This document shows, piece after piece, positions 48,721 to 61,661 of a DNA stretch of 64,000 nt. The stretch is from Atherix ibis. Its lineage: Eukaryota > Arthropoda > Insecta > Diptera > Athericidae. Positions within the stretch are counted from its first letter, which is position 1, and every line of letters starts with the position of its first letter. The stretch is from the NCBI GenBank assembly GCA_958298945.1, contig OY282605.1, forward strand, positions 123,438,267 to 123,502,266. Direction: 5' to 3'. The notes under the pieces are model-generated. The model made no database searches. It was not told the origin of the DNA and was given only the letters and a program-made list of their open reading frames with translations. A program made the position numbers and the translations under genes.

Positions 48721-50854
48721 CTACTTTCTCACAACTCTACTTTTTTTTACATTTTAAAAACTTTTCTTTTTATAAATTCACAATAATCTAATTACATATT
48801 CATTGATACAAATAAACTATTTTAACAAAAATAAGCTACTATTCAAAAAAAAAGTTTGCATACATCGTGAATTTAATTCACATCCATCAACACCAGAGCT
48901 TGTTGGTGTTTATTAATAAATATTGTTGGTTTCTGTGGGCAGACTTTTGTTTATTTAATAATTAATTTCTTTTCAATTTAAAAAAAAAATCAATGCAGTT
49001 ATTTGATTATTTATTATTAGTTAAGCAAACACGATTATTTATATTGGCTGTCAATAACTAATTAGCATTTATATAGATTTATTTGTTTAAAATAAAATAC
49101 ACTCTTTCTCATTAATAAAGCATAAGCAAAACTCACACCTTCCTACGAGTGCAATTTACGCGATGCAATGTTTACTAATATTTTTGATTTGTTTTAAGTT
49201 ATTATTAGTAAGAGCAACGTGGTTTTAAGTATTTATTTAATCATAAATTGAGCATTCAATGCAAATACTATAAATACCAGCAATCAGAAAACTTGGGCTC
49301 CTTTGATGCTATGCTGGGAGAATCTTGGTCAATTACGATTTCATCAAATTCGAAATGGTTTATCCTCAACCGTTTCAAACGTTTCGTGTGACCAACCATT
49401 CATCAATATATGAAACCAGGAAGCATTTTGCATGGAATAATTTATCCAACCTTAGTCAGTTTACATAAATTGTTCTAGAAAATTCATCTGGACAGGAGGG
49501 TAGGTTCCATCAGATCGGTAAAAGACTTAATGGATATTATCAGCACCTAATAATTATAAAGTTGTATACTTTTTGTAAAATAGTTTGAAAACATCTTCAT
49601 TTGGGGCTAGATTTGCATAATTACTGATTTATGTACATTGACGAGAATCTACACTCATGGGATAAGAGAACCGTAATTAAAATATTTTCTTTGGCTAAAT
49701 TAATTCGCACCCGTATTTTATTGTTATTTATTTTTGTTTAGTGCACCAGTATTAAGTTTTCTTAATTAATAGTTACCGCAAAATTTTTCTAAACACATCA
49801 TTTTTTTTTAAAAATGGGGAAGAAAATTAAGTGACGATTGCTGTTTGTTACACGAAAATAAATAGACAGTTGTGGGTAAAAATTTACTGTATGGGATGAA
49901 ATCGTTAGTGGAATACCGCAGATCTTACAAGGGGAACCTGTACTAATTACAAGAATTCATGGATGAGAATTTCTTCATACAGTATTCTGGCAAAATTATT
50001 GCATAAATTGATAAGGTTCACTTTCAAAAATAAACTGCCGCCATGTGCATTTTTGCTCCGCAGTCGCCATTTTCAAACATCCTTTAGTCGCTATTTTTGA
50101 GTAAGTTATTTGACTTACTTTACAAATAAGTCTAAAGAATCTTTGGAAATGATCTTTAAGTACCCAACTTAGGATATTAGGGATGGTGTGCAAAGTACCA
50201 CAGGGTTGACAGATGCAGCCAGAATGAATGCGAATATTTTAATCTACCTTTGACAAAACTATTTGTTTGCAGAAAAATCCAGAAATTATTTAATTTTCCT
50301 ATTAATTCAGTCTAAGTTTTGTAAGAAAAAAAATGCTTCCTGTAAACTTATTTTTAAAATTTCAAAATTATTTATTTTAAAAATTAACTGAATTTACTAA
50401 AATTATACATAAAATATCTTTAAAAGTATCCAAAATATTAGAATTGGTTGATGGATTGGATGATATCCATACGTATTGTTCACAGGGAAAAGTTACCCCT
50501 TCCTTGAGTAAATGTGAAACAATGTTGCTAAACAAGCAACAAATCTAACTGCGTGGGGTTCCAGGTAATGGTGGTGTTCTCAGTAATGATCAACTGTTGA
50601 GGAATTTGCTTCTATGCCCATTGTTGGGTTAAACTTTCTGTATCTACTAACCAAATGGCATTTATGGCGTTTTTTATTTTCGTCTGTAGCATTCAACTTA
50701 CTATCTCTCATATCCTAAACGAATGACACTTAATCCAGAATTTCATTTTGAATAGACTTAATTTCAAAAAAGAATCTAATATGCTGCACAAAATTTTAGA
50801 CACTTTTAATTAGTAATTGGGTTCACGAACATATTTCTAATAACATATTATCAT
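48721..50854. other. Noncoding, nothing recognised
   Basis: No supported feature. Confidence 0.55.
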
Positions 50855-51112
50855 TTATTGGCTCTACAACATATCGTGGGCTAGGACTTCTGCAAAGAAG
50901 AACCCGACAAATTTCTCTGTTGATGGTCTTCTCACATAAATTTCTGATGCCGAATATATTTAGATCTTGCTCGGCGTACACCTCTAGTGAAGAATCGATC
51001 TACTCTTTGCACGTCTGGACACCATTTCTTCATTTGCATGATATTTCCTAGCCATTGTAACTTTGCTGTCTTTATCTTTCGGACAACATCAACTTTCCGA
51101 TAAAGGGAATAT
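50855..51112 (-). pseudogene. RTE-type non-LTR retrotransposon, C-terminal fragment
   Basis: Reading the minus strand from about 51112 downward gives LYRKVDVVRKIKTAKLQWLG and then NIMQMKKWCPDVQRV. This matches the C-terminal tail of RTE-type elements, 'I----L-WLGHV-RM', which follows the reverse transcriptase. It is followed by a basic stretch (RGVRRARSKYIRHQKF) equivalent to 'RGRP--RW' and a short tail (KTINREICRVL) before stops. The catalytic domains are not in the window. Inactive fragment. Confidence 0.65.
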
Positions 51113-51649
51113 GTCTAAATTTTCTTTATATTTAATTCTGCAGTACCCATAATTACAGACAGGGTAGATTTTTAATAAAAAATTTTTAATATATTATCGT
51201 GAAAAATATTTTCAGTGATAAGAACATTAAATAAAATCATTTAATCGAGAGAAGTCAGATGTGGCTTTGGAAAAAAAATGCATCTAACTTTGAATGAAGA
51301 ACGTTTCAAATGCGAAACACATCCTGATCCTTAGTGGAAAGTTGCTTAATTATCAAAATTTGGTAATCGTTATAACAATTCAAAAGTCATTTAATATTTG
51401 AATAAAGTATTCGACATTGGTAATACGGCTTCTGAACGCATGAATTTCAGACTCGTTCTTAGATATCTTTACAAATATTTCAAATTAAATAAAAAACAAT
51501 ATTATTGTAAAAAAAAATATTAATTTAAGTAGAAAAAACATTCGTTATTTTCTGGTAAATTCAATAAAGACATTTTTGTGTTTATTTTTTCAAATTTTTT
51601 TTGTAAATTAAATGATTATTTAATTTATTTTTTAATCGAAATTTAACTA
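51113..51649. other. Noncoding, nothing recognised
   Basis: No supported feature. Confidence 0.5.
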
Positions 51650-52245
51650 AAGCCCGCTTCACACGAAGTTTATTTTTTTGCTTGTTTTCTTGCTTGCTAC
51701 CGTGTTGGCTAGAAAGGACGTCAATGCTTGGTCCGCTGCTTGTTTTCAAGCTGGATTTAAGAAATAAAACCATTTTAATTTTCGTGCTTGTTTTGCTGCT
51801 TACTTTAACGAGAACCAATGAGTTCAACACATTATCTTGTCACGTGGGCTCTATGAGACATACGTTTGTTGAAATTTTTGAAATGCACATACTATCTGCA
51901 TTTAACGGTCTTTTGTCCTTGTTTTCGATACATTTTCCGGCAAAATATTGTATATGTAATGAATTTTTTTTTTTTTAAATAATTAAAAAAGAATATCGGG
52001 AATATAAAATTGCTCTGCGATGAACAACTTATGACATAATCGCGTTGTTGTCAATTTTTGTTGAAATTCGAACTGTCACTGCGCAAGCATCAAAATCACC
52101 TAGGAATCAATCTTTAAAACAACCATGGTATGAAGCCAGCACTCATGAAAACCATCATAAAATTATACACCGCAGTCAGCTTGAAAACAAGCAGCGAATC
52201 TAGCAGGCAAACAAGGACAAAAACAAGCAGCGAATCTAACCGTTA
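51650..52245. mobile_element. Possible non-autonomous inverted-repeat transposon (~600 bp)
   Basis: CGCTGCTTGTTTTCAAGCTG at 51734-51753 is the exact reverse complement of 52177-52196. Both flanks are rich in further GCTTGTTTT-type words: 51684, 51692 and 51783 on the left; on the right the 19-mer ending AACAAGCAGCGAATCTA occurs twice, at 52184 and 52220. Subterminal repeats in opposite orientation at both ends suggest a DNA-transposon derivative. I could not fix the outer ends or a target duplication. The overlapping frames on both strands (51582-51978) are generated by the repeats. Confidence 0.4.
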
Positions 52246-52944
52246 AACAATTCAGTCAATTTTTTAAATTTAATTAAAGAAAAAATTAATTAGAATCGAT
52301 CGGAAAACATGTCCCTTTTTTTAATAAAGATTCTATTGGAAATGTTGATTATATTCAAACCTGGCCACGTAGACTATAAATAATGGAATGTTAAGTGGAA
52401 TAGTCTTTAAAGTGCAAGTTTTATCGAAAGAAATTTATGTTGTGCGGAATATCCTTCCTTATTCAAATATTTATCATATATTCAATATTTAATGCTATTC
52501 ACTTTATAGATTAGATACAAGTACAAACACGTATACATTTGATCACCAGGTGTTTCGTTTCAAGACATCATCTCAGCTAAGATTCTATCTTTGATGGGAG
52601 GCTATTCACATGAAAGCAGAACACGATCGTAAAGTTTTCCATAAACTAAAATGACACATAAACTTTAAAGCTACAAAATACAAGTATAGTTAATATTAAG
52701 TATGGGTATAATAAGGCAATGTGCAATAGGTGCACTTTTTTTTACTATCTCCCTTCCTCTACTGTAAAATTCGAAATGAAAACAAAACAAAAAAGTGGTT
52801 TAAAAAATGGTTATAACTTGGACTAAATTTTTGAACTCCAAAGGAGAGTGTCTTTTTTTCAAAGTAAAAAAACCCAATCAGAAAAAAATTTGGGCATTCT
52901 TTTTTTACCGGTTTTGCAGAAATAGTATGCATTATATTTGCTAA
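52246..52944. other. Noncoding, nothing recognised
   Basis: No supported feature. Confidence 0.5.
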
Positions 52945-53571
52945 TCCACGTTATAGTTCCGAAAGTATTGCCATACTATTTGAAAATATTTTCCAGCAGA
53001 ACCAATAATAATTAGTGTAAAGCTAGCCCGTAAACGTGTATAAGATACACCGATGTGGTGATGTAACAGTGCCTTCATATGCCTATTTTTAGAACAAAAT
53101 TTTCTTCAGCGGTTAAGCTCGCTCGGTGGATACGTCAATTAATGAAATTACCGTATGTAGGGCTATAAAAATCCAAAAGTGATTATAAAGTTATATCCGC
53201 GACAAGTAACTGGTCTGGTCTTCGTATTTCTATGTAACCGTCAAATTGCGCTATTGACGCCGCATTATAACCGCTTTTTTTTTGGCAAAAATATAACAAT
53301 TTTCATCTGGATCATGAACTTCTGAGACTACATAAAATATATATCAAACTTTAGAGTATTTAAAATCTAATATTCGTCAATTAATGGCCAAATTACAGCC
53401 CAAAATGTGCGAAAAAGTCATCAAAAATTACCTCAATAGGATCGAGTCCTGCAAGAACTCTCGTTCCTGTCATTTGAATGATGTTACATTGCGTGCGTAT
53501 TGGCAAGAACCAACTGAATTTTCAGATGTTTTTTTTTCTAAGTTTGAATTTTAAAGCGCAAATTGGATAAC
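52945..53571 (+). mobile_element. Mariner fossil M (internally deleted)
   Basis: At 53086-53110 AGAACAAAATTTTCTTCAGC is the family's second catalytic block region (compare CGAACAAAATTTTCGTCAGC in copy A). 'GYVN' follows as GGYVN. Farther on (53365-53460) the C-terminal region can be read as KCAKKSSKIT and related remnants, parallel to copy A. The 3' end is at 53553-53571 (AAGCGCAAATTGGATAACT). The start near 52945 is estimated. Confidence 0.7.
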
Positions 53572-55399
53572 TATTTATTTGGAGAAGCAAAGGATCCTGC
53601 AAAACGCGGTTGCGCAATTGCATAAAATGTATTCTTTTTAAGACGATTGAATATTGAAAATCACGTCCGGACTAAATATGATTGTTGCCGTTGAATTGAA
53701 CACAAAATTGTTCAGGAAGGGTATTCCGTTTGAATATTGATTCTTGGCGATGAAATAACATCAGCAGTGCTGATGAATAATTAGTATTCCGTCATTTTCT
53801 TCCAGTAAAATAAACAAATCCAAAAACTGAAAATTAACGCTTGCACGTATCAAATGTGCACGAGTAGACTCCAAGTGGACTCTGGCAATTGTTCGCATCC
53901 AATACGTCTTGCTATCGCCACAACATAATTTTTAATTTCATATCTCACTTTACAAAACATAAATACGTGAGCATTTTCATATTTTATTAGGCCCACTGGC
54001 AAAGGTGGCTCCTCCACTAGACTCGACTGACTCTACAGTTTTTACAGTCTGTAGTTTCTACGATCTGTTCTCGTAGATTGAATTGCATCTAATTAAAAAT
54101 TCTAGTCATAATTTCGTATGCTACTTTTAGGCTCAATACTCATAAAAAAGTTCAATACAAATTTATTATTAGTTTTACATTTCAACCGTGCTCCTTTTCA
54201 ATATTGAAGACTCATTTTAGTTTGTTGCAATTCATTTTTTTTTTAAATAGTTTTTCCGTGTGCATTTTGAATTTTCTACAATATCAGAGGAAAATTCTGC
54301 TTTACTTAAAGTAATAAAAACTTAAAATAAGAGAACGAAATTATTGTATTCCATGCAACTATTCGTAGATAAACTAGTAGGAATTCGTAATTTTCTAGAC
54401 TGTGCACTTTTAGTTTTATGACAAATCATCACATTCAAATGGAATAAAATTATTAAAGATTTTAGATTTTTTACTACATTAGTTGATGAGGATTTTGAAT
54501 AGTTTTTGGGTAAGAAAATAATTGCACAACTTCACAATCATCACCGCAAGGATTATTCGTATACGAGATGATACGGAAAATAGCTAAGCTATTAAAAATC
54601 AGACCGAATAGAAGCGGAATGAAGCTACTAACTTCGACTGATTCTCCTTTTTTATGAGTTTTTATTACCAGTAACAGACAGACTTAAAGTCAATCTCTTC
54701 AGGATCAGCAAACGGTATCGGAGATTCTCTTCTAGACTAAGTATGGGAACATGCCTATTCGTCGCAACTGCTCCACTGTCAAATTGTCGAGTCTCATCCA
54801 TTATTAGCCTCCACCTGGCTTAGGATCTATTTACAATTGCTTGGTCATTGGCTTCAAATGACTTTTAATGCGATTTTTATTATTGAATACTTTTAGCGCA
54901 AATAACCATCCGCCTAATTACAATTGCATGGAAATTTTGTGCTTGTTACTACGATATTGACATCATAAAAATTCATTCAAATTGAAGGCAATCATCATCG
55001 CTGACTCAGTCCAGGACTCAACATCTAAGATTGAAAATTCAAGATTCAAGATTTTATGATAGTGGACAAGTATCGTAGAATCGCCACCTGCGCAATGGTC
55101 TACTCGTAAGCTATTATTTGAAGATTGAGTATTTGGACAAATTTGCATTAAATTTTATGTTTATAATGAAATTAGTCGGGTGTGGCGGAAAAACAGCACA
55201 AAACTGAGGGGTAACGTGGCTCGAAAAATATCTTGCATACGAGGTGTGGCAGAAAATGATTGAGCATTACTGAGAGCAATCTGTAAATAATTCGGACCTG
55301 CCCTTCACTAAGCTGCAATGTTAGTTCCTATTAGGAATGCAGCACAAGTATCAACGTCGTCCGCTTACTATACGACCCTGTAGAGTGTGATAAATGATG
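53572..55399. other. Noncoding, nothing recognised
   Basis: No supported feature. Confidence 0.55.
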
Positions 55400-55870
55400 T
55401 GGTATTTTTTAGAGCGTTACGAAAAATGAATGATTTGAATTAAGAGCAAAGTTTGGTGAGTTCGAAAATTTGCCTTACGAAATGTAGGAACGGTAAAATT
55501 TTTTGGGGAACATTCGTTATCAAGAGCAGAAAATTATCGGTGGCACACAAAATTTTTGAAAGGGCGAGAAGCAGTGAATAACAGGCTTCGCTCACAACGG
55601 CCTTGAACAGCCAAACAAAATGAGATTCAACAAAAACATTCTTGCGCGTCAGCTCACATTTTGCAGACACTTGAACCCTCCACTATGACATCATTCCCTC
55701 CTACACGGCCAACGAATTTTTGTCGAAAAACCAAATTCATGAGGTCCTCCAGGCCTCTATTTTTGCCATTTGAAGCCTTCTAGCACTGCTACGAAGAGTG
55801 GAAACAACACCTCCACCGATGTATAGCTGTCAAAGTTATCTACTTTAAACAGAATAACACTTTTCTGTAG
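55400..55870 (+). mobile_element. Mariner fossil P, Mos1/irritans-like lineage
   Basis: Frames near 55675-55740 give LHYDIIPSYTANEFLSKNQI, matching 'LHHDNAPSHTAL-VREFLAKNQI', the block with the second catalytic Asp of the Mos1/irritans lineages. Near 55776 FEAF, stop, HCYEEWKQHLHRCIAVKVIY matches the C-terminus 'F---Y-AWKKR-QRCIDA-GDYFE'. This lineage differs from the 'SDEAHF/WFQQDGATSHTA' family of most other copies. The segment between is deleted. Inactive. Confidence 0.75.
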
Positions 55871-56209
55871 GATCTTCTGAATATGAGCGACAATGAATTT
55901 TTTAACTGATCATACTCGTACGCTTCAATGCTAGATTTCAAGTCATTTTAAGTGATTTTAATGTTTGACCTAAGCCTATTATGGTATGACCTAAACCAAT
56001 CGGTCAATAGACATCAGAACATCTACCTTTGTGCAAACTGCCCATTATAATAGATATTATTATTTTAAATTCTATAAGCTAATAACAGACCCTGTCAACT
56101 ATTAGCTTTGAAAAGTAGTTTTAGTGTAGCACCGTTTTAAAGTCCTCTAACGATTTTATCTAAGAGTTCTGAGCTCTTTATTTCATAGACTTTAATTATA
56201 AATTGCATA
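55871..56209. other. Noncoding spacer
   Basis: Two 'gtttgacctaa / gtatgacctaaaccaat' repeats near 55964-56000; otherwise nothing. Confidence 0.5.
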
Positions 56210-57030
56210 GTTTATAAAGTACAACCCGCTCATTTTACAACTGTCAAACATATATGTCATTCAGGATCAAATTTGTTTATTTAAAAAATTGCCATTTATC
56301 AATACGCATTAATACACTATCAAAGAATACAATAGAATTATCAAACCGTTCTACAAAAAAGGTGATTCTGCAGTAGCCACGATTCGCACAAATTTTTTTT
56401 CAACGATGAAGCTTGTCGGATAAGTTAATAAATTAAATTGCAATAAACAAAAGTTTAAAAATCTACAAGTGACTGTAAAGGAGCCATTCTATCCCCGACA
56501 AGTGGGCTTTAGGTTTGGATTTTGGTCTGAAAGTGTCATTGTCCCTTATTTCTTTGAAATCGTCAAAGGATTTTGGTCTTAGTGCTATGACCGAATGATA
56601 ACCAACTTTTTTTTAGTCTGAACTTAAGGCATTTAATTTGGACCATATGTGGTTTGAAGAAAATATCGCCACATGTCACCCAACATAACAGTTTTTGGCT
56701 TTATTGCACAAACAGTTTCAAAGACACGTAATTCCGAAATTTAATGATTTCTATTGTCCTTCAAAATCGTTCGATTTGGAGCAGTTGGACTTTTCCTCGT
56801 GAGGCTATATAAAAATAGTATTAATGCAGATAACTTCCAAACTTCAAAGCATTTTGAATATCAATATCTATCAAAATTATCATCCGAAATTGTGCGAATA
56901 AGTCATCAAATATTACATCTAAAGGATCGTCTCCAGTAGGAAGTCTCTTGGTAGCCATTTGAATTCTGTTATAATTTATATATAATGGCAACATTCAAAA
57001 AATGTTATTAAGCGAAAATTGGATAACCCA
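56210..57030 (+). mobile_element. Mariner fossil N (internally deleted)
   Basis: The N-terminal remnant at 56335-56395 is readable as RIIKPFYKKGDSAVATIR, matching 'RV-IIK-YYKNGDSVVATFR'. It fuses within a few bases to HKFFFNDEAC, the 'KIFFSDEAHF' block. This directly shows the deletion junction. Remnants of LDLDNMWFQQ, of 'VISR' and of the C-terminal 'LKANI---IAEI' region follow to the 3' end (57011-57030, AGCGAAAATTGGATAACCCA). The copy keeps one of the clearest N-termini in the window. Confidence 0.85.
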
Positions 57031-60000
57031 TCGGTACTGACTATAATAAAGAAACTTTTCAAAGTAATGACCGATTTAAAAAACTCGAAAAATACTTTTT
57101 AATTTTATAATTCAAATAAAAATATACCCTTTAACTAAATATATTTTTAGCGAAAGTTTTATAATTTCCACAAAAAAATGTTAATTAACTTGATTGCCTA
57201 TGAAATTTCTCTTATCAGTTTTAAAGAGAATTTTGGAATTTTAAGGAGATTTTTATTATCCCTTATTTGTCTTTAAACTAATAACTATCTGTCACTGGAC
57301 CAAGGAAATATAGAAAATGACAGGATAAATCGAGTCGTAATTTTCTTAAAAAACATTCCTATTAGTTAATTGAAAAAGGCTACAAGATTTGCATTTAATA
57401 TGTTTCAACAGTTTTCCTTAACATAAACTGCATTTTTCTCCCCAACAATTTGCATACCATTTACATAAAAACATGACAATTAAATTTTGCGAATTGATTC
57501 AATTTTTCAAATTAATCAAAATTGTGGATTAATTACTTGTTTTATGAGTGTGTGAGGGGTGGTGCACTTGTTTCAAATTGAAATGGTAATTTTTTCAACA
57601 AATCAACCTTCGAAAGGTACATGACAGGAAGTATAAAATTTCACTAATTATTCAATTTGACGGAATATTAGCACTTTTCAAGTCATCTGCATATTACGAC
57701 TTACTAGTTTTGATGTCGTCGATGCATGTGCTGATGTTAGATTACGTTTCGCTGACGCTGGTAGCTGATGATGGAAAAGTTATTCTGTGCATCATGTTAT
57801 AGTGCAGTTGACCAAACTAATTAAACCCGAAAGTAATAAAGCATGAAAGGAGTGTACACTAATACATCCTGTCGAATGCCATCAACTGCTACCTTTTATA
57901 ATAATTCATTATGGCTATTTCGAGTTTTGGAATTGTTCGTGAAAACTCCCGTAAAAATCCTTTTTAACCCAAAAGAGTTATGGTTCGTGTATTAAAGATG
58001 GTAACGATTCGTGTGATGGCTTTTAATCAGCTGGTAGGGTGGCCAAATGGACGCGTGGACAATCATGGACGGAATGGTCGAGTGTCAGAATATCAGAGTG
58101 TCGAAGCGTCTGGATAGTGAAGCCGATATCCGAACTCTTGACATCCATCGAGTTTTATTATTTAATGCAAGTTGGATGTTGTCCTTTACTTAATGACTTT
58201 ATAACGCCTTCACATTCAATGTCGACCATCCCCGCTTAAAGCAGCACACCTTGAATACAACGAAGTGATCCACGACGAACTCCGTATTTACACAATTCAG
58301 TGCCGGACAATGCTTATTCATTCAACATTGCGCTAACATTGCATAATAATTAAAATCCCTCGTTACATATAAAAAGCAGCCTGTTAAATTTGTAAGATGG
58401 CCATAGAAATCTATAAGAATGTATTAACAATGTATAATCGTAAAGGTAAGTTCGCATTCTTAATTGCACTTTAATAAGACTCGATGAGTTTACAGTCTAA
58501 GAATCATACGTCATAAAAACATTTTATTGTTATTGCCTTCCCAGTGTACATAGTCCGGTACGAGTATTCTCTGAACTTCAGCCCCCCAACACTGATACCT
58601 TTTTCCTTTACCTATGCGCCCGATATCGCATAGCCTTTAGCTATGTTCAGTTTTTCTTATTTGCTTGGAGTATTTGCTCCGATTCATAGCTCTGGCCTGT
58701 AATACCTCGGCCAGAAGTAAACTTTCACAGAAAACTATACTTTCATTCGTACTATTGTGAGCCATTGCAGTTTGCATTCGCGTTTTTAAAGAGTTCCCAT
58801 TCAATGTACGAGTACGTACACAAAATAGGGCAACAAAACAGTCTTTGCTGAGACTGTTTTGTTACCCACCCTCGGGAGGCATTAAACTTAACGAAAAGTT
58901 TCCACAGCTATTTTAGTGGCCTTAACTAAAATCCAGCCGGATTCGACTTGTTTTGCAATATGAGCACACCATGCACGACAATAAAGAACTTTTCAACCAT
59001 AACTGTTCGTTCTATCTGGGAATTTTTTATTAATCATAAACGTATAAGTTCTGGAACACAGCATAAATCATACGCTGTAAGATTTTAGAGTGTGCAAGGT
59101 AAGCGCATTAAAATCTGTAACTAGCATCCATCGCGTACGTGCATAAATTTATTGTGTGGCGCTATTAAACGATACCTCCCTGGCTGCATCGCATCGTCTT
59201 GGCTTACTGTTTTCTCGGATACAGGTATATGCATTTCGAAAAAGTCAATAATATATAACAAAAAGTAAAAAATACAATTTTTTTCCCTTATAAATAAACA
59301 CCTTCATTTAATTTAAATAAGAAAGCGAAATATTTAAAGTACTTTAAAATTTTGTGTTTTCTTCATGCTGGAAACATTGTAAAGAACATAATATTAAATT
59401 GATTAAAAGGACATAGCACAAATTCATTCGATAATTCTTCGTTAAATTGGAAATTTGAATCCTCCGATTCGAAATTTCAATTTACGACAAACGAACTTCA
59501 AATCGAATCAAATTCAATTCCAGATGTCCACTTCTCAACGTAATTGTTTTAATTAAATTTATTGCTACATTAAGTGTTGGAAATCGAAAATGCACTTGTC
59601 TTTGGCTTAACAGTACACTAGGCAAACTATTAGAATTCCTTTTTGAGTCATTAAGTGTTAAATTGTTGCATGAGCCTTATCGTTAGTATGACTTATATTT
59701 TGATATCAATTCAGTTTAAATATGAATTCCTTGTAACTAAATATAATATTTGACGAAGATAATATTTCTGATAAGAAAATTAATTTTAGTTCAAAATAAT
59801 CAGAGGGAATTCCAATAATTTAAGTAATCAAATTGTTCACTAGAAATTTGAATCTAAATTTGTCCAAGGAAATTATTGTTCCAGCAGCGTACGCGTTGCT
59901 TTTATATGAAAAAAATTATCAAGCCCACTTCCTTGCTTAACAGAAATTTCCAGGAAAATTCTGCAATGATAAGAATAAATATATTCTACGAATAAAAGTT

Positions 60001-60172
60001 AAAACCGAAGGAGTACTTTTACAAAATTATGAGACAAAGAAACCTAACTTCTTAGGATTTTTAAGTTCAGTGGGAAAACATGATCTTACTTGTTAGAATT
60101 TTTTATTTTTGAAAAATTCATATAATCGTTAAAATATTAATGATTATCTCATTGATGTTATAACAATTTGTT
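57031..60172. other. Noncoding, one small palindrome
   Basis: Nothing gene-like. A 13-bp perfect hairpin (AACAAAACAGTCT, loop 6) sits at 58832-58863. Confidence 0.55.
58832..58863. repeat. 13-bp palindrome, 6-nt loop
   Basis: AACAAAACAGTCT pairs exactly with AGACTGTTTTGTT around TTGCTG. There is no U-run directly after it and no gene beside it, so no terminator role is claimed. Confidence 0.8.
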
Positions 60173-60231
60173 GGAGTCCTTCAAGATTTTATTTTGAATT
60201 TTTTGGGGTCCTTCAAGATTTTATTTTAAAT
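60173..60231. repeat. Two 27-bp direct repeats, 32-bp period
   Basis: GGAGTCCTTCAAGATTTTAT at 60173 recurs as GGGGTCCTTCAAGATTTTAT at 60205. Confidence 0.9.
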
Positions 60232-60289
60232 AAAATTTTATAGAAAAGTCAAATTAATCAATTATTCTAACTGTTAATATCAGTGACAC

Positions 60290-60440
60290 ATATCAGGTAT
60301 CGATAGCACGTCGTAGTATCTAGCTTAAAAAATTCCTGATATCTAAATACCAGCTGAAAAAGATTCCTGGTATCGACAACCACCAAAATAATTCCCTATA
60401 CACCAACCTGGTATCTGTACTTTCTATACATGAACCAGGT
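60290..60440. repeat. Cluster of CCTGGTATC-like words
   Basis: Variants of CCTGGTATC occur at about 60294 (CAGGTATC), 60341 (CCTGATATC), 60373 and 60409 (CCTGGTATC), with inverse forms ATACCAG near 60348 and ACCAGG near 60434. The spacing is irregular. Confidence 0.4.
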
Positions 60441-60835
60441 GCTTTTACTAACTTCAGCGCCATATTCCCATACTATTACTGCAGCGGCAAGTAGAGCAGC
60501 TAAAAAATGACATCGATTGGTTTGGTTGCTTGTAGGAAGGAAAACCTAAAGATTTGTTCAGTTCATAATGCGATTTGAAAGTGAAAATTATTAATGTGGA
60601 ATATTATGTACATAATTTTATTTTCTACGGCTTTTAACTGCTTGTAATTTTGTTTTGTTATTTTCACTTTCCAGCCTATTTATATCTAATAAATAGCTCA
60701 TATTCAATGATAAAAAACCGCCAAAACACAAAAACCGAAATATCAAACTATACCATGAACAGCTGTGTGTCAGGGGTTAGTATTCCCTAGCATAAAAATG
60801 TCTGTTTTTAAAAATTTCTATATCGTATCTGGTCA

Positions 60836-60910
60836 TAGAAATGAAATGAAAATTATAAAAATCTTTTAAGGAAAACTAAAAAGATTTTTATAATTTTCAT
60901 TTCATTTCTA
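60836..60910. repeat. Perfect 32-bp palindrome, 11-nt loop
   Basis: Left arm 60836-60867 (TAGAAATGAAATGAAAATTA...) is the exact reverse complement of 60879-60910. Confidence 0.95.
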
Positions 60911-61661
60911 ATTTTAATTTTTAAATTAAAGAAATTTTGTGAATTTTCCACAATTATGGAAGCGTATATTTTTATAAAAAAATTTTTCTAATAATTCTAA
61001 CCATCTTAAACATTTCAATTGGCTCTACAAAATTTAAAAATGGCTGACTTTTCCCTTCAATTAACAATCGACCAGCTTCATTAACTGGTCTCATGGGCGT
61101 GGTGCTATAGAATAGCCTCTAGCTCTTGTTTCAGAGATCTTGCAACAACAACAACAAGAAAATTTTCGGGACTCCCAATATGACAACTTTATTGATTTTT
61201 TTTATTAAAAAGGGTACTTCCATAAAAAATCAATTCTGAACAAATGTTTTTAAATTATTTTTCTCAGAAACAATATTTTTTTACTAGAAAATTTTTCAAA
61301 AAAAAACAACTGTAAAAATAGTTAAAAATTTCAAAATGAACCTTGACCATTTTAAATTTTTTTAATTTGCTCATATTTTAATAAAAAGTAACTCTTAATT
61401 AATAAAATCAATTTTTTTTAAAAAAAAAAACCTAAAAACCTAAATATTTTGTATTTTTTTTGTTACTTCATTTTTAATAAAATTATAAAATTTTGAAATA
61501 CAATATAAAAGTTGTCGTATAAAAAAATTTGGTTTTTTTTAAATGCCTGCTGTTAATAAAATCTATTAAACTTTAGCGATTTTGTTCTTCTCGAAAAAGT
61601 GCAGTTCATCCTTGATGTTGAAAAGTCCTTCCATTAACTTTACTCTATTTTTTCCATTAAC
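60911..61661. other. Noncoding, possible SINE-like scrap
   Basis: 61.08-61.16 kb is less AT-rich (GGTCTCATGGGCGTGGTGCT) and ends in CAACAACAACAACAAG, which could be the tail of an old SINE. No promoter boxes or target duplication were confirmed. Confidence 0.35.

Noticed and set aside
55440..55670. 76-codon minus-strand frame
   Set aside because: Antisense to mariner copy P.
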